Shown: in pieces, positions 55,991 to 63,960 of the stretch | How the letters are laid out: the number at the start of each line of letters is the position of its first letter | How positions within the stretch are numbered: position 1 is the stretch's first letter | Assembly (NCBI GenBank): GCA_021785795.1 | Contig: JAJYEK010000006.1 | Span: 1 to 63,960 of the forward strand | Origin: Pseudomonadota bacterium | GTDB lineage: Bacteria > Pseudomonadota > Gammaproteobacteria > Acidiferrobacterales > UBA6901 | Length of the DNA: 63,960 nucleotides | Direction of reading: 5' to 3' | Made by a program: the position numbers and the translations under genes | The notes under the pieces: model-generated | Database searches by the model: none | What the model was told of the DNA's origin: nothing | Seen by the model: only the letters and a program-made list of their open reading frames with translations

Positions 55991-57235
55991 CTAGCTCCGC
56001 CGGTAGTGCATGGCAGGCGCACCCGGTTTGCGATCAGCTGGATGCTTTGTTCCCGGACCGGGTGACGCCGCGATGTGGATCGCAGATCCGTTGCGCAAGC
56101 GCGATCCGCCTTCCGTCACGACGCGCTCTCCGGGAGCCAGTCCCGCATCAATCACAGCGATATCTTGGTTGCTGTAGCCGACATGAACCGGGCGCACGAT
56201 GACGTGCGGTCCTTCGGGTGCGGTGGGCTTGCCTTTGGAAGCGGCCGCCGAAGCAGTTCTGGCCGCAGGGGGCGCAACCACCAGATACACGAATGAACCG
56301 TCGGGGCCCTGGCGGACCGCGACCGCCGGTACGGTGACGACATTCTGGTCGATCCGTGCCATGAGCTTGATGTCTACGAAGGCGCCCGGCCAAAGCGCAA
56401 ATGCCGGGTTGGCAAAGCGCGCCCGCATGGTCAGCGTGCCGGTGCTGGAATTCACCTGATTGTCCAGGACCGTGAGCACCCCATGGTCGATTGGTGCATC
56501 GTGGCTGTTGACGGCGATCACATCAGGAGTACCGTCTCTGATGGATTGTTGCACGGCCGGAAGGTCCTGCTGTGGCAGGCTGAAGGAGACGTATATCGGC
56601 TGCAGCGTATTGATCACGACAATGCCCGTGCTGAGGCTGGGTGTAACGATGTTACCGGCGTTGACCTGCAGGATGCCGGTGCGTCCGCTGATTGGCGCGA
56701 TGATGCGTGTATAGCTGAGGTTGGTTTGGGCCGTTTCCACTGCCGCCTTGTCCTGCTTGACCAGCGCGGCATCTTCGGCAACTGTTGCCGCCTGATCCGA
56801 GACCTGCTGGGCAGAGGCATATTTTTGCGCGATCAGCATCTGGTACCGCTTGAGATTCACCCGTGCCTCAGCCAGAGCGGCTTCGTCCTGAGCCTGCTTC
56901 GCCAGCGCCTGATCGAGCGCAGCACGGTACGGTCGAGGATCGATCTCGGCCAGCAGCTGCCCTTTCCGCACATCCTGCCCCTCGTGAAAATCGACCGAAA
57001 TCAGCGGGCCGCTCACCATCGGCTGTACGATTACGGTGCGGTAAGCCTGTACGGTTCCAAGCGCATCAAGATAGATGGGAACGTTTTTCCGGACGGCCGT
57101 GGCGATGTTGACCGGAATCGGCGGTTCTTTGCGGAACAGCGTGCCCGTATTCCGATGGCGAAACAGCCGGTAGCCGATCAGGATGACACCCAGCGCGATG
57201 ACGATGATGATGACGGAGCGTCTCATTGACGACAC
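55991..57235 (-). CDS. mdtA: RND periplasmic adaptor (membrane fusion) protein, MdtA-like
   Basis: A 414-residue adaptor linking the RND pump to the outer-membrane channel. It has an N-terminal anchor (VIIIVIALGVILIGYRLF), the biotinyl-lipoyl halves (TVQAYRTVIVQPMVSGPL and YTRIIAPISGRTGIL) around a coiled-coil hairpin, and a beta-barrel domain (FARPAFALWPGAFVDI-type region, here FANPAFALWPGAFVDI). The GTG at 57235 is preferred because AGGAGGT, embedded in the end of the upstream gene, lies 8 bases away. Confidence 0.9.
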   Translation of the reverse strand: MSSMRRSVIIIVIALGVILIGYRLFRHRNTGTLFRKEPPIPVNIATAVRKNVPIYLDALGTVQAYRTVIVQPMVSGPLISVDFHEGQDVRKGQLLAEIDPRPYRAALDQALAKQAQDEAALAEARVNLKRYQMLIAQKYASAQQVSDQAATVAEDAALVKQDKAAVETAQTNLSYTRIIAPISGRTGILQVNAGNIVTPSLSTGIVVINTLQPIYVSFSLPQQDLPAVQQSIRDGTPDVIAVNSHDAPIDHGVLTVLDNQVNSSTGTLTMRARFANPAFALWPGAFVDIKLMARIDQNVVTVPAVAVRQGPDGSFVYLVVAPPAARTASAAASKGKPTAPEGPHVIVRPVHVGYSNQDIAVIDAGLAPGERVVTEGGSRLRNGSAIHIAASPGPGTKHPADRKPGAPAMHYRRS

Positions 57236-57240
57236 GTGAT

Positions 57241-58812
57241 TTAACCTCCTACCAGCAGGGAACGGGCCGGGGCATGCCAGCCGCCGCCCAGCGCCTCGTA
57301 GAGATTGACAGCTGCCAGGAAACGCGCGAGGCGCGCCTGCTCGAGGGCATTCTGGTCGCCCAGCAGTGTCTGCTGTGCCGTCAGTACCGATCCGATCGAC
57401 ACTGTGCCGGCGTTGAGCTGTGCCTCCACGGCGTCCAGCGCAATAGCCGCACGCTGTACCGCGATTCCCTCCTCGCGCTCCTGTTGCGTCGCAAAATGAA
57501 GCGCCGTCAGGGCCGTTTCTACGTCGCTGAAGGCTTTGACCACCGTCTGTTCGTAGACAGCCACGTCTTGTCGGTAAGTTGCGCGGCTCACCGCGAGCTG
57601 CCCGGAAAGGGCACCGCCCTCGAAAAGCGGCTGGACGAGCCCGGCTGTTGCGCTGAGCAGTTCGGACCCGGGCCTGAAGAGTAAGTTGAGTTGCGTGCTC
57701 TGCCAGCCGCCTGACCCCGTAAGGCTGATGGACGGAAAGTAGGCCGCGATCGCGCTGCGAATATTGGCGTTGGCGGCGATCAGCGTGGCCTGTGCCTGAG
57801 CGACATCGGGTCGCCGGTTCAGCAGCGCCGACGGCAGACCCGGCATGAGCTGCGGGACATGCAGGGTGTCGAGCGAAGCGGGCAACAGTTTCAGCATCTC
57901 AGGCGGTTTCCCGACCAGGATGCCGAGAGCGATTTCCTGCTGGCGCAATTGCGACCGCAGGTTGGGAATGGTTGCCCGTTCTCCGGCAACGAGGGCCGCC
58001 TGCTGGGCGACGGTTCCTGCATCGACTACCCCGGCGCGCAGTTCCGCCCTCAGTTGTGCGAGCAGACCCTCGGCCGCTGCAAGATTCCGCTGCGCGATGG
58101 ACAGTCCGTCGCGGTCAGCGAGGATCTGGAACCAGGTTGTGGCGACGGCGCTTACCGCCGTCAGCGCAACGGTATCGCGGTTGAAGCGCGACGCAGCCGC
58201 ATTGGCTACGGCGGCGCGCAGGGCGTCGCGGTTCTTGCCCCAGAAATCGAGTTCGTAGGAAACCTGGAGCGATGCGGCAAACTGGTGGGTGTTGATGTAT
58301 TGGCTGTTTCCTCCGGGCACTGCCGATACAGAGACACCATTGCCGAAGTGCTGGTCGGTTGCGTTGACGTTAGCGCCAAGCGACGGCAGCAGCGGAGCGC
58401 CGGCGACCTCGGCCTCGGCATTGGCTGCCTGAAGCTGGGCCACGGCAATGCGAATGCTGAAATTATGTGCCTCTGCTTCCGTGATCAGCTGGTCCAGGTC
58501 AGGCGACCCGAACTGCCGCCACCAGTCCCTGCTTGGCCACGTCGGCGGGGCGTTCTCCGGAACCGCAGCAAAACGGGCTGGCACGGCGGTCTGCGGCAGC
58601 GTGAACCTTGGCCCGACAGCGCATGCGGAAAGCAGCACGAAGAGCAAAATTGCCCAAACGGCGCGACCCGACGGTGGTTGTCGTGGATCCAGCGGCGGGC
58701 ATGCGGCGGTAACAGAGTCTCCCGCCGCCTGGGCAGGGCGCCCGGGCACGGGGCCACCGCCACTATGCCCCAGTGCCTGAAGGAAGGTCCGTACGCAATG
58801 CATTATCGGCAC
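57241..58812 (-). CDS. Outer-membrane efflux channel lipoprotein, NodT/OpmB type
   Basis: A TolC-like channel of up to 523 residues. After a long basic N-terminus comes a hydrophobic segment ending in a lipobox (LFVLLSAC), then AVGPRFTLPQTAVP. Two coiled TolC repeats follow, with the motifs VSYELDFWGKNRDAL, LNRRPDVAQAQATLIAANAN and GALSGQLAVSRATYRQ. It is the first gene of the operon; in Pseudomonas muxABC-opmB the channel is last, so the order is changed here. The true start is uncertain: GTG 58812 or ATG 58803. Confidence 0.88.
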   Translation of the reverse strand: MPIMHCVRTFLQALGHSGGGPVPGRPAQAAGDSVTAACPPLDPRQPPSGRAVWAILLFVLLSACAVGPRFTLPQTAVPARFAAVPENAPPTWPSRDWWRQFGSPDLDQLITEAEAHNFSIRIAVAQLQAANAEAEVAGAPLLPSLGANVNATDQHFGNGVSVSAVPGGNSQYINTHQFAASLQVSYELDFWGKNRDALRAAVANAAASRFNRDTVALTAVSAVATTWFQILADRDGLSIAQRNLAAAEGLLAQLRAELRAGVVDAGTVAQQAALVAGERATIPNLRSQLRQQEIALGILVGKPPEMLKLLPASLDTLHVPQLMPGLPSALLNRRPDVAQAQATLIAANANIRSAIAAYFPSISLTGSGGWQSTQLNLLFRPGSELLSATAGLVQPLFEGGALSGQLAVSRATYRQDVAVYEQTVVKAFSDVETALTALHFATQQEREEGIAVQRAAIALDAVEAQLNAGTVSIGSVLTAQQTLLGDQNALEQARLARFLAAVNLYEALGGGWHAPARSLLVGG

Positions 58813-59202
58813 TCTACCGGCAGAAGGGCCGTTGCCGGAACCTGAAAAGTGTGACGAATCGTTACGGAGCTGGATGGGGTATTTTCAGCGGACACCGGCC
58901 GTATTCTTCGAAATAGGGGAATTGTCACAGTTTGTCATAAAACGCCGCTCTCGGTGTGGCCTGCGGTACGTCTAGCATAAGCGCAGTCGACAGGTTCAGA
59001 GCTCACCGCTAGGATACAATTATGAACCATCCTGCTTCTGCCGCGAAGAGGCGGCAGTCCCGTCTCGCAGCATTCCGGCAGAATGGGGTGCCGCATAATT
59101 ATTCCTTTTTCGGCAGTGCGACATGAGCCGCGATCAGGTCCGATCAAGAGCCGCGGAAATTTGCGGTGTTAGGCGCCTGGCGCGAAGCGTTGATCCGTAG
59201 TT
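58813..59202. other. 390-base divergent region between efflux operon and two-component system
   Basis: Contains a TTGTCA direct repeat (58922-58937), a CTGCCGC/GCGGCAG hairpin (59038-59057), and A+T-rich patches. No gene is seen. Both divergent promoters should lie here. Confidence 0.5.
58922..58937. promoter_or_regulatory. 10-bp-spaced direct repeat, candidate response-regulator site
   Basis: TTGTCA at 58922-58927 recurs at 58932-58937, exactly one helical turn apart. Tandem half-sites with this spacing are typical of OmpR-family regulators. It lies 110 bases upstream of the efflux channel gene. Confidence 0.5.
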
Positions 59203-59913
59203 ATGGCGTCGATCAAAGTCCTCGTGGTGGAAGATGACTCTCGCCTGCGAAGCATGCTAAGGCGCTATCTGCGCGAACATGAGATGGAAGTTGGCGATGC
59301 GGCGGACGGTGATCACATGCAGCGACTGCTACTGCGGGAGCGATTCGACTGCATCGTTCTTGATCTGATGCTTCCGGGTCGCGACGGGCTTGCGCTGTGC
59401 CGTGCGCTGCGTGTTGAAGGCAACCAGATTCCCGTCATCATGCTGACTGCAAAAGGCGCACTGACCGACAAGATCACCGGACTCGAAAGCGGTGCCGACG
59501 ACTACTTGGCGAAGCCGTTCGAGCCGGCCGAGCTGGTGGCGCGCATTCGGGCCGTGGTGCGAAGGCTGAATGTTCAAGCGCAGTTGGCCGCCGATTCGGG
59601 TCCGATGCAGGTGCGGCTCGGGGATCTCTTGTTCGATCCTGTGGCGCGGCGCCTCATGCGCGGCGATTCGGTGATTTCCCTCGGGGATCGCGAATATGCA
59701 CTGCTCAGCTGTTTCATTTCGCACCCGCGAAAGCCGCTGTCCCGCGAACATCTGGCGGTGGCCGCGCTCGGCGACCGAGGCCGGGCTGCGCTGCGCAGCA
59801 TTGATGTCTATGTGCATCGGCTCAGGCGCAGCATTGAGTCCGATCCGCGACATCCGCGCTATATTCAGCGCGTTTGGGGGATTGGATATGTGTTCATTCC
59901 GGATCCGTCCTGA
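59203..59913 (+). CDS. OmpR-family response regulator
   Basis: A 236-residue regulator. Its receiver domain has acidic residues (VVEDDSRLR), the phosphorylated Asp in CIVLDLMLPGRDGL, and the conserved Lys in DYLAKPFEP. The C-terminal winged helix has SIDVYVHRLRRSIESDP and YIQRVWGIGYVF. The kinase gene follows within 11 bases. Its position opposite the mdt-like operon suggests it controls that pump. Confidence 0.94.
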   Translation: MASIKVLVVEDDSRLRSMLRRYLREHEMEVGDAADGDHMQRLLLRERFDCIVLDLMLPGRDGLALCRALRVEGNQIPVIMLTAKGALTDKITGLESGADDYLAKPFEPAELVARIRAVVRRLNVQAQLAADSGPMQVRLGDLLFDPVARRLMRGDSVISLGDREYALLSCFISHPRKPLSREHLAVAALGDRGRAALRSIDVYVHRLRRSIESDPRHPRYIQRVWGIGYVFIPDPS

Positions 59914-59923
59914 CGAGGTGGCG

Positions 59924-61201
59924 ATGCGTTTGCCGGATACCTTATTCGGGCGGTTGGTGATCGTGATCGCCCTGGTCATAGCGGCCAATCAGCTGGCCTT
60001 GTATCTGTTCGTCCGGCATACGCTCGGAACAGCGCGTGCGCAGCGGATGGGAGAGCTTTTTGCGGGACAGATCGAGCTGGTGCGCGAGCTTCACGGCCGT
60101 ACCGGATCCGCGGGCGCCGCTGGCGGTACGCTTGCCCTGGTCGCCGGGGTGGTTGCCGGCGCGCCGCCGCCGCCCGGCAGTGAGCTCGCGCAGGCGGAGA
60201 AGACACTACAAGCGCGACTGGGGCCGCACGCTTCCTTGCGCCTAGGCGGAAACGACCGGTTGTGGCTGGTGTGGGAGGGGAAACACCCCTTCAGCCTGTC
60301 CTTGCCCCCGTATTCCTGGCGTACTGCCAAGCTGCTGTTTCTGTATTGGAAATTTATCACAATTGCCCTGCTTGCTTTTATTGGTGCGCTGGTAGCTCTG
60401 CGGCAGATAAATCGTCCGTTGTCGCGCCTCGTTGCCGCGATGGAGGAACGTGGATCGCATGGTTTACCGGTGACGGCGCCGCCGGCGGGGCCGCGCGAGA
60501 TACAGCGGCTCATTCAGCACTACAACAGGATGCTGGTCGACCTGCGTGCCCTGCTGGACGAGCGGGACCTGGTTCTGGTCGGCATTTCGCATGACCTGCG
60601 TACGCCCTTGACGCGCCTGCGTCTCGGTTGCGAGTTTCTGCCTGATTCGGCACAAAGCGCGCGCGAGGAGCTGATCCGGGACATCCAGGCGCTCGACGAA
60701 ATTCTGGACCAGTTCATCGCATTTTCACGGCGGGGTCAGGGCGAGGACTGGGTGCTCTGCCAGCTCAATGACATCGTGAAGGAGGCCGTAGAGCGATTTT
60801 CAAGGCGGCCAGTGGGTCTGCGGGTGATCTGCGTGTGCGCCCCTTTGCCTGAGGTTCTGATCCAACCGCTCGGAATGCGTCGTCTACTCGACAACCTTAT
60901 TGACAATGCACGTCGTTATGCGCCGGGCGAAATCACGGTGCGGACGGGCATGTCTGGCGAAATGATTGAGCTGACTGTCGAGGATCTGGGTCCCGGGATT
61001 CCGGAGTCACTTCGGCCGCAGCTCGGCCGGCCGTTTGCAGGCGTCAGTCAGGGGGTATCAGGCACCGGACTCGGAATTGCCATTGTATGGGCCATTGCCC
61101 GGGCGCATGATGGAGAAGTGCTATTTGAGAATCGTCCAGATGCCGGTTTGCGGGTTGTCCTGAGGTTCCCGAAGAACCATGATCGACCGCTCGCGGTGTA
61201 A
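59924..61201 (+). CDS. EnvZ-like sensor histidine kinase
   Basis: A 425-residue inner-membrane kinase. Helix 1 is LVIVIALVIAANQLALYLF. A periplasmic sensor of about 130 residues is rich in Gly/Ala/Pro (VAGAPPPPGSE). Helix 2 is FITIALLAFIGALVAL, followed by HAMP, the H-box VGISHDLRTPLTRLRLG, the N-box LLDNLIDNARRYAP, G1 DLGPGIPE and G2 GTGLGIAIV. GAGG at 59915-59918 supports the ATG at 59924. It would phosphorylate the preceding response regulator. Confidence 0.93.
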   Translation: MRLPDTLFGRLVIVIALVIAANQLALYLFVRHTLGTARAQRMGELFAGQIELVRELHGRTGSAGAAGGTLALVAGVVAGAPPPPGSELAQAEKTLQARLGPHASLRLGGNDRLWLVWEGKHPFSLSLPPYSWRTAKLLFLYWKFITIALLAFIGALVALRQINRPLSRLVAAMEERGSHGLPVTAPPAGPREIQRLIQHYNRMLVDLRALLDERDLVLVGISHDLRTPLTRLRLGCEFLPDSAQSAREELIRDIQALDEILDQFIAFSRRGQGEDWVLCQLNDIVKEAVERFSRRPVGLRVICVCAPLPEVLIQPLGMRRLLDNLIDNARRYAPGEITVRTGMSGEMIELTVEDLGPGIPESLRPQLGRPFAGVSQGVSGTGLGIAIVWAIARAHDGEVLFENRPDAGLRVVLRFPKNHDRPLAV

Positions 61202-61223
61202 ATGGTGCTTCTGGACCTGCGTT

Positions 61224-61447
61224 CTAGGGCAGGCACTTCGACTTCCGCTCCGATCCAAAGGCGGGAGATGGTACGGTGCTCATCTCGGCATCCGGTTGGA
61301 AGGAGTCGCTTTGGAGGGTTGCTGCTGCTGGCGGCGCTACTGCACCGCTCACTGCACAGGCTAACCGGGTGTGTGTCCAGCCTTTGTCGTATTGATGGCG
61401 CCGACCACGTCGGCGTATTGTTCGAAACCGTATTCGGCGCAAAGGCC
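61224..61447 (-). pseudogene. Degenerate C-terminus of TnpB (IS200/IS605 OrfB)
   Basis: One minus-strand frame reads GLCAEYGFEQYADVVGAINT, then TKAGHT, matching the end of the TnpB zinc finger (C-x2-C-G followed by ADVVGAIN). The second finger cysteine is a tyrosine. A frameshift near 61370 moves to a frame reading TRLACAVSGAVAPPAAAT, the usual TnpB tail. Only the last quarter survives, and the guide-RNA region and right end seem to be lost into the kinase gene end. TnpB proteins are RNA-guided nucleases of insertion sequences. Confidence 0.7.
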
Positions 61448-61523
61448 TAAGGAGGATAAATAGCTCAAAGAGATGCGGAAACGGCTTTTCAGGCTGCCGA
61501 AAGCTGAAGAAGCACGGCTGTCC

Positions 61524-61552
61524 TTGATTTTGCGGGTGCGGGCACGTAGAGT
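61524..61552 (+). promoter_or_regulatory. Promoter of tRNA-Glu
   Basis: TTGATT (61524-61529) and TAGAGT (61547-61552) with a 17-base spacer and a GC-rich stretch after the -10, 43 bases before the tRNA. Confidence 0.65.
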
Positions 61553-61595
61553 ACCGCCGCCTCGTGGCTCCGTTGGCCACCTCGGTCCAGCTGCT

Positions 61596-61671
61596 GTCCC
61601 CATCGTCTAGAGGCCTAGGACATCGCCCTTTCACGGCGGTAACACCGGTTCGAATCCGGTTGGGGACGCCA
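61596..61671 (+). tRNA. tRNA-Glu (anticodon TTC)
   Basis: GTCCCCA pairs with TGGGGAC, and the anticodon loop CTTTCAC gives TTC. CCA is encoded. An integrase gene reading away from its 3' end starts 117 bases later, so this tRNA is the attachment site of an integrative element. Confidence 0.97.
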
Positions 61672-61788
61672 ATAAAAACAACAAGTTATATACGAACCAC
61701 ACCAACCGACCCCGCATATGGGGGAATCTTGGGGGAATCCGAACCAGTTTTGTGGTAGTCTGCCACCTCGCCCACGGGAGGCAGAACC

Positions 61789-62841
61789 ATGGCGTATATC
61801 GAGCCGCGACGCGGACCTGGAGGCCACCGGGTCTGGAGAGCTCAGGTTCGGCGACGGGGATACCGGCCGCAGTCCTGCACATTCGACACCAAGGCGCAGG
61901 CCGAGGCTTGGGCCGCAACCATCGAATCCGAAATTGCCCGCGGTGTTTTCATCGACCGTTCCCAGTCCGATGCCACTACCCTGTTGGATTTGCTGATTCA
62001 GTACGAGCAGGAAGTGACACCGTCGAAGCGTGGCGAAGCACAGTAAACATCACGAATTGCGGTGTTAAAAAAACAGCCACTGGCCCGGTTGTGCCTTCCA
62101 GCGATCACCGGGAAGGCAATGGCGCAACACAAGGCGGAACGGCTCAAGCAGGTGTCCCCGGCGACGTTCAACCGCGAACTGAATGTGCTCTCGCACGTGT
62201 TCACGGTTGCACGGAAAGAGTGGCATATGCATTTGCCTTGGGGAAATCCGGTTCAGCTGGTCCGCCGGCCGAAGGCCGACGACAAACGGGAAAGACGGCT
62301 TAGTTCCGAAGAGGAGCGATGGTTGCTCGAGGCTGCCGATGCCGACCAGGGCGAACCCATTGGCGCAATCATCCGGTTCGCGATGGAAACCGGAATGCGG
62401 CGCAAAGAGATTGCTGCGATGCGGTGGGAACATTTCCATAAGGATACCTGCACGCTTGATGTGCCGGAGACCAAGACCGTTCCGCGCCGAGTGCCATTGT
62501 CGTCCAAGGCGATCGCGGCGATCGATGGGCTGGCGGTGCGTCGCATCGACGGACTGGTGTGGGGGGTGCATCCCGCGAGCATTTCCCGTGCGTTTGACAG
62601 AGCGCTGTCCCGCGCTCGTATTGCGTATCTCGCGGAATGCAAGAAGGCTCGGAAGAAACCGGATGACTCGCTACTCAAGGATCTGCGCTTCCACGATCTT
62701 CGCCACGAGGCGACCAGTCGCCTCTTCGAGCTCGGTTTCAATCCGATGGAGGTTGCGGCGATCACCGGGCACAAAACCCTCCAGATGCTCAAACGCTACA
62801 CGCATCTGCGGGCGGAGGACCTGGCGAAGCGGTTGGGGTAG
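61789..62841 (+). pseudogene. Tyrosine recombinase/integrase interrupted by one in-frame stop
   Basis: The frame is continuous from 61789 to 62841 except for TAA at 62044-62046. Before it: the N-terminal arm domain (YIEPRRGPGGHRVWRAQVRR, FDTKAQAEAWA, TPSKRGEAQ). After it: TSRIAVLKKQPLARL and the full catalytic core with Arg in ETGMRRKEIAAMRW, HDLRHEATSRL, the second His in TGHKTLQMLKRY, and the Tyr nucleophile in RYTHLRAED. Related integrases have Glu where the stop is, so one G-to-T change (GAA to TAA) would explain it. Reinitiation at GTG 62062 could give the core alone. Confidence 0.85.
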
Positions 62842-63123
62842 CGCCTGGGTCTCTTAACTGAAGAGGTCTGTCTGGCCTATTGCTTTCCGTGGGCGGCCGC
62901 CGGCGTGGCGGGGGGGGCGGCGAGCAACTGCGCTGCAAATTCGATTTCGCGCGCGTGCTCCTTGCCCCTGATAGTTTAAGTTGAGGGTCCGTGATGATGA
63001 ATAAAAAATTCCATGCCTTTCTGTTTGCCGCCATGGGTTCCGTCGGCATGCCGTTGTCCGCATAGGTACCTGTTCACCACACTGAATGACTAGACGGCGA
63101 AATGCACTGGAGAGTTCCGGGGA
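62842..63123. other. Accessory gap with an orphan signal peptide
   Basis: Apart from the 23-codon signal peptide described separately, I see no gene. It has a G8-rich GC tract near 62910-62920. Confidence 0.35.
62994..63065 (+). pseudogene. Orphan signal peptide (23 codons)
   Basis: ATG at 62994 opens a frame with two Lys after a short start, a hydrophobic core (FHAFLFAAMGSVGM) and PLSA, an A-x-A-like cleavage end, then an immediate TAG. It looks like the secretion signal of an exported protein whose body is gone. A GAGGG stretch lies upstream. Confidence 0.35.
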
Positions 63124-63633
63124 ATGGCGCTAATTCTTCCAAAGCGTGGCAGTGAAATCCTTTTGCGCGATGTTCGGCCTGAGGACGCCGTTCCATTCGC
63201 AGACATGGAGTATGACATCGACGTGAAGAAGTACGTCGGTGGGCCACCCAAGAAAGACCGCGCTGATTGGATTCGCGCATTCTCGCCGAGCGTTATTGCT
63301 GGTTGTGCGGTTGAGGCGTTGGCGGCACATGTGTTTGCGGGCCATGCCGCTGTTGAGCACACTGAGGACACTCATATACCCGGTCAAGCCGAAATACGAA
63401 TCGTGATCGCAAGGGAGTTTTGGGGACGACACTTCGGGAGAGAGGCATTGCAACTGCTCATTCCGGCCGCGTTTGAAGAAATGAGGATCGATTCGCTACG
63501 CGCCACCATTCACCCCGAGAATTGTGCCAGCATTACCCTTTTCGAGTCATTGGGTTTTCAGTATCGCCGCAAGAAAGATGGGGACTCGGCGCATTGGCAG
63601 TACGGACATTTGATATACGAGCTTGCCAGCTGA
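63124..63633 (+). CDS. GNAT-family N-acetyltransferase (RimJ/RimL type)
   Basis: A 169-residue acetyltransferase. It has the start SEILLRDVRPEDAVPFADME, the acetyl-CoA region IVIAREFWGRHFGREALQLL, and the RimJ-like end SLRATIHPENCASITLFESL then GFQYRRKK. It transfers an acetyl group from acetyl-CoA to an amine, and the substrate is unknown. It is cargo of the tRNA-Glu element. Confidence 0.85.
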   Translation: MALILPKRGSEILLRDVRPEDAVPFADMEYDIDVKKYVGGPPKKDRADWIRAFSPSVIAGCAVEALAAHVFAGHAAVEHTEDTHIPGQAEIRIVIAREFWGRHFGREALQLLIPAAFEEMRIDSLRATIHPENCASITLFESLGFQYRRKKDGDSAHWQYGHLIYELAS

Positions 63634-63694
63634 GTGTGTGTGGTAGGGTTTTTTGCAACAATGAGGGGCGGAATCGCCCCCTTTGCGCGTGGGG

Positions 63695-63922
63695 TTAACG
63701 CCCGGATTTCCGCGCCGCGTCATCGCGCATCTTGCGGGCGATCTGGCGGATCTCTTGCTCTTTACCTGCCGGTATCCACACCCCGGTATGCACCCAACCT
63801 TTTGCTTTTCGCGCTTTAGTTAACCTAGCTTGCATCTCTGAGTGAGTCAGCGCCCTTCGCCCGAGCGGAGGGCGCCCCCGCCTTGGGCGCCCCCCTTTTT
63901 CAGTTTTGGGCCTGGCAGCCAC
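63695..63922 (-). CDS. Small basic protein, AT-hook-like N-terminus
   Basis: A 75-residue protein starting at GTG 63922, very rich in Arg and Lys, with an AT-hook-like GRPRRGRPPLGRR. A conserved-looking part follows: KARKAKGWVHTGVWIPAGKE, then IRQIARKMRDDA. Similar short proteins with a VWVPA-type core recur in proteobacterial islands, but I know no function. An internal ATG start (MQARLTKARK) is possible, which would avoid the palindromic GC block. Confidence 0.5.
   Translation of the reverse strand: MAARPKTEKGGRPRRGRPPLGRRALTHSEMQARLTKARKAKGWVHTGVWIPAGKEQEIRQIARKMRDDAARKSGR
63870..63900 (+). terminator. GC-rich stem with T run
   Basis: GGGCGCCC occurs at 63870-63877 and 63885-63892 (self-complementary copies that can pair), followed by CCC and TTTTT. 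It could terminate rightward transcripts, although it lies within the opposite-strand small gene. Confidence 0.4.
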
Positions 63923-63960
63923 CGGTTACGCCGCCGCAATGGCGGTGGTCGCGATCTCCG

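Larger units (their letters stand above)
61202..61595. other. 394-base gap holding a TnpB relic and the tRNA-Glu promoter
   Basis: The first 250 bases read, on the minus strand, as the frameshifted end of an IS605-type TnpB. The tRNA-Glu promoter is at 61524-61552. There is no intact gene. Confidence 0.6.
61672..63960. mobile_element. Integrative element at tRNA-Glu, left end (continues past the window)
   Basis: The tRNA 3' end is followed by a tyrosine recombinase pointing inwards and then accessory genes, the usual start of a tRNA-borne element. I see no second copy of the tRNA-Glu 3' end before 63960, so the far boundary lies outside. Confidence 0.65.

Noticed and set aside
62854..63063. 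Minus-strand Arg-rich frame (about 69 residues)
   Set aside because: It overlaps the plus-strand signal-peptide frame and shows only low-complexity Arg/Pro content with no ribosome site.

Overview
The window is a high-GC chromosomal segment from a gammaproteobacterium. Two conserved gene orders support this: tig-clpP-clpX-lon-hupB followed by tRNA genes and ppiD-fabI, and mltD/gloB/methyltransferase/rnhA/dnaQ. FimV, FolD, PurU, MscL and a tRNA-flanked gltX agree. A PEP-CTERM-type sorting signal next to a sigma-54 promoter and a FeeM-like acyltransferase points to an exosortase-bearing environmental lineage. I cannot name the genus from sequence alone.

Layout. 1-7 kb: the end of fimV, a thyA-folA pair, a small membrane protein, a two-gene DUF302/cytochrome c unit, a SET-domain protein, a small lipoprotein and folD. 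7.3-8 kb: a five-tRNA cluster (Pro, Arg, His, Lys, Leu) with a consensus promoter. 8-17.8 kb: protein quality control (tig, clpP, clpX, lon with a sigma-32-like promoter, hupB, tRNA-Val and tRNA-Asp, ppiD), then fabI. 18-24.7 kb: a Yej-like peptide ABC importer operon. 24.8-31.1 kb: mltD and gloB diverging from a methyltransferase, rnhA and dnaQ, then an archaeal/eukaryotic-type proS. 31.6-36.3 kb: a FeeM-like acyltransferase, a seven-helix membrane protein with a Fis-type DNA-binding tail, and a PEP-CTERM-like secreted protein behind a near-perfect sigma-54 promoter and a 9+9 inverted repeat, then an outer-membrane barrel. 36.6-43.6 kb: purU, a BamE-like lipoprotein-fold protein, mscL, a PAS-GGDEF cyclase, a phosphoesterase and an ATP-grasp-like protein.

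43.8-47.5 kb is a small genomic island inserted in the 3' end of tRNA-Val(CAC). It is bounded by a 47-bp perfect direct repeat, carries integrase tails at both ends, and holds a toxin-antitoxin cluster: AbiEi with a truncated AbiEii, an orphan AbiEi, and an intact MntA-HepT pair. gltX and tRNA-Ala follow. 49.8-58.8 kb is a tandem-RND (MdtABC/MuxABC-like) efflux operon with its own outer-membrane channel, divergent from an OmpR/EnvZ-type two-component system (59.2-61.2 kb). A decayed TnpB tail lies behind the kinase. At tRNA-Glu (61.6 kb) a second integrative element begins: its tyrosine recombinase is broken by one in-frame stop codon, and it carries a GNAT acetyltransferase and a small basic protein to the window edge.

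The most interesting candidates are the membrane-tethered Fis-type regulator with the sigma-54/PEP-CTERM locus beside it, and the mosaic AbiE/MntA-HepT island.
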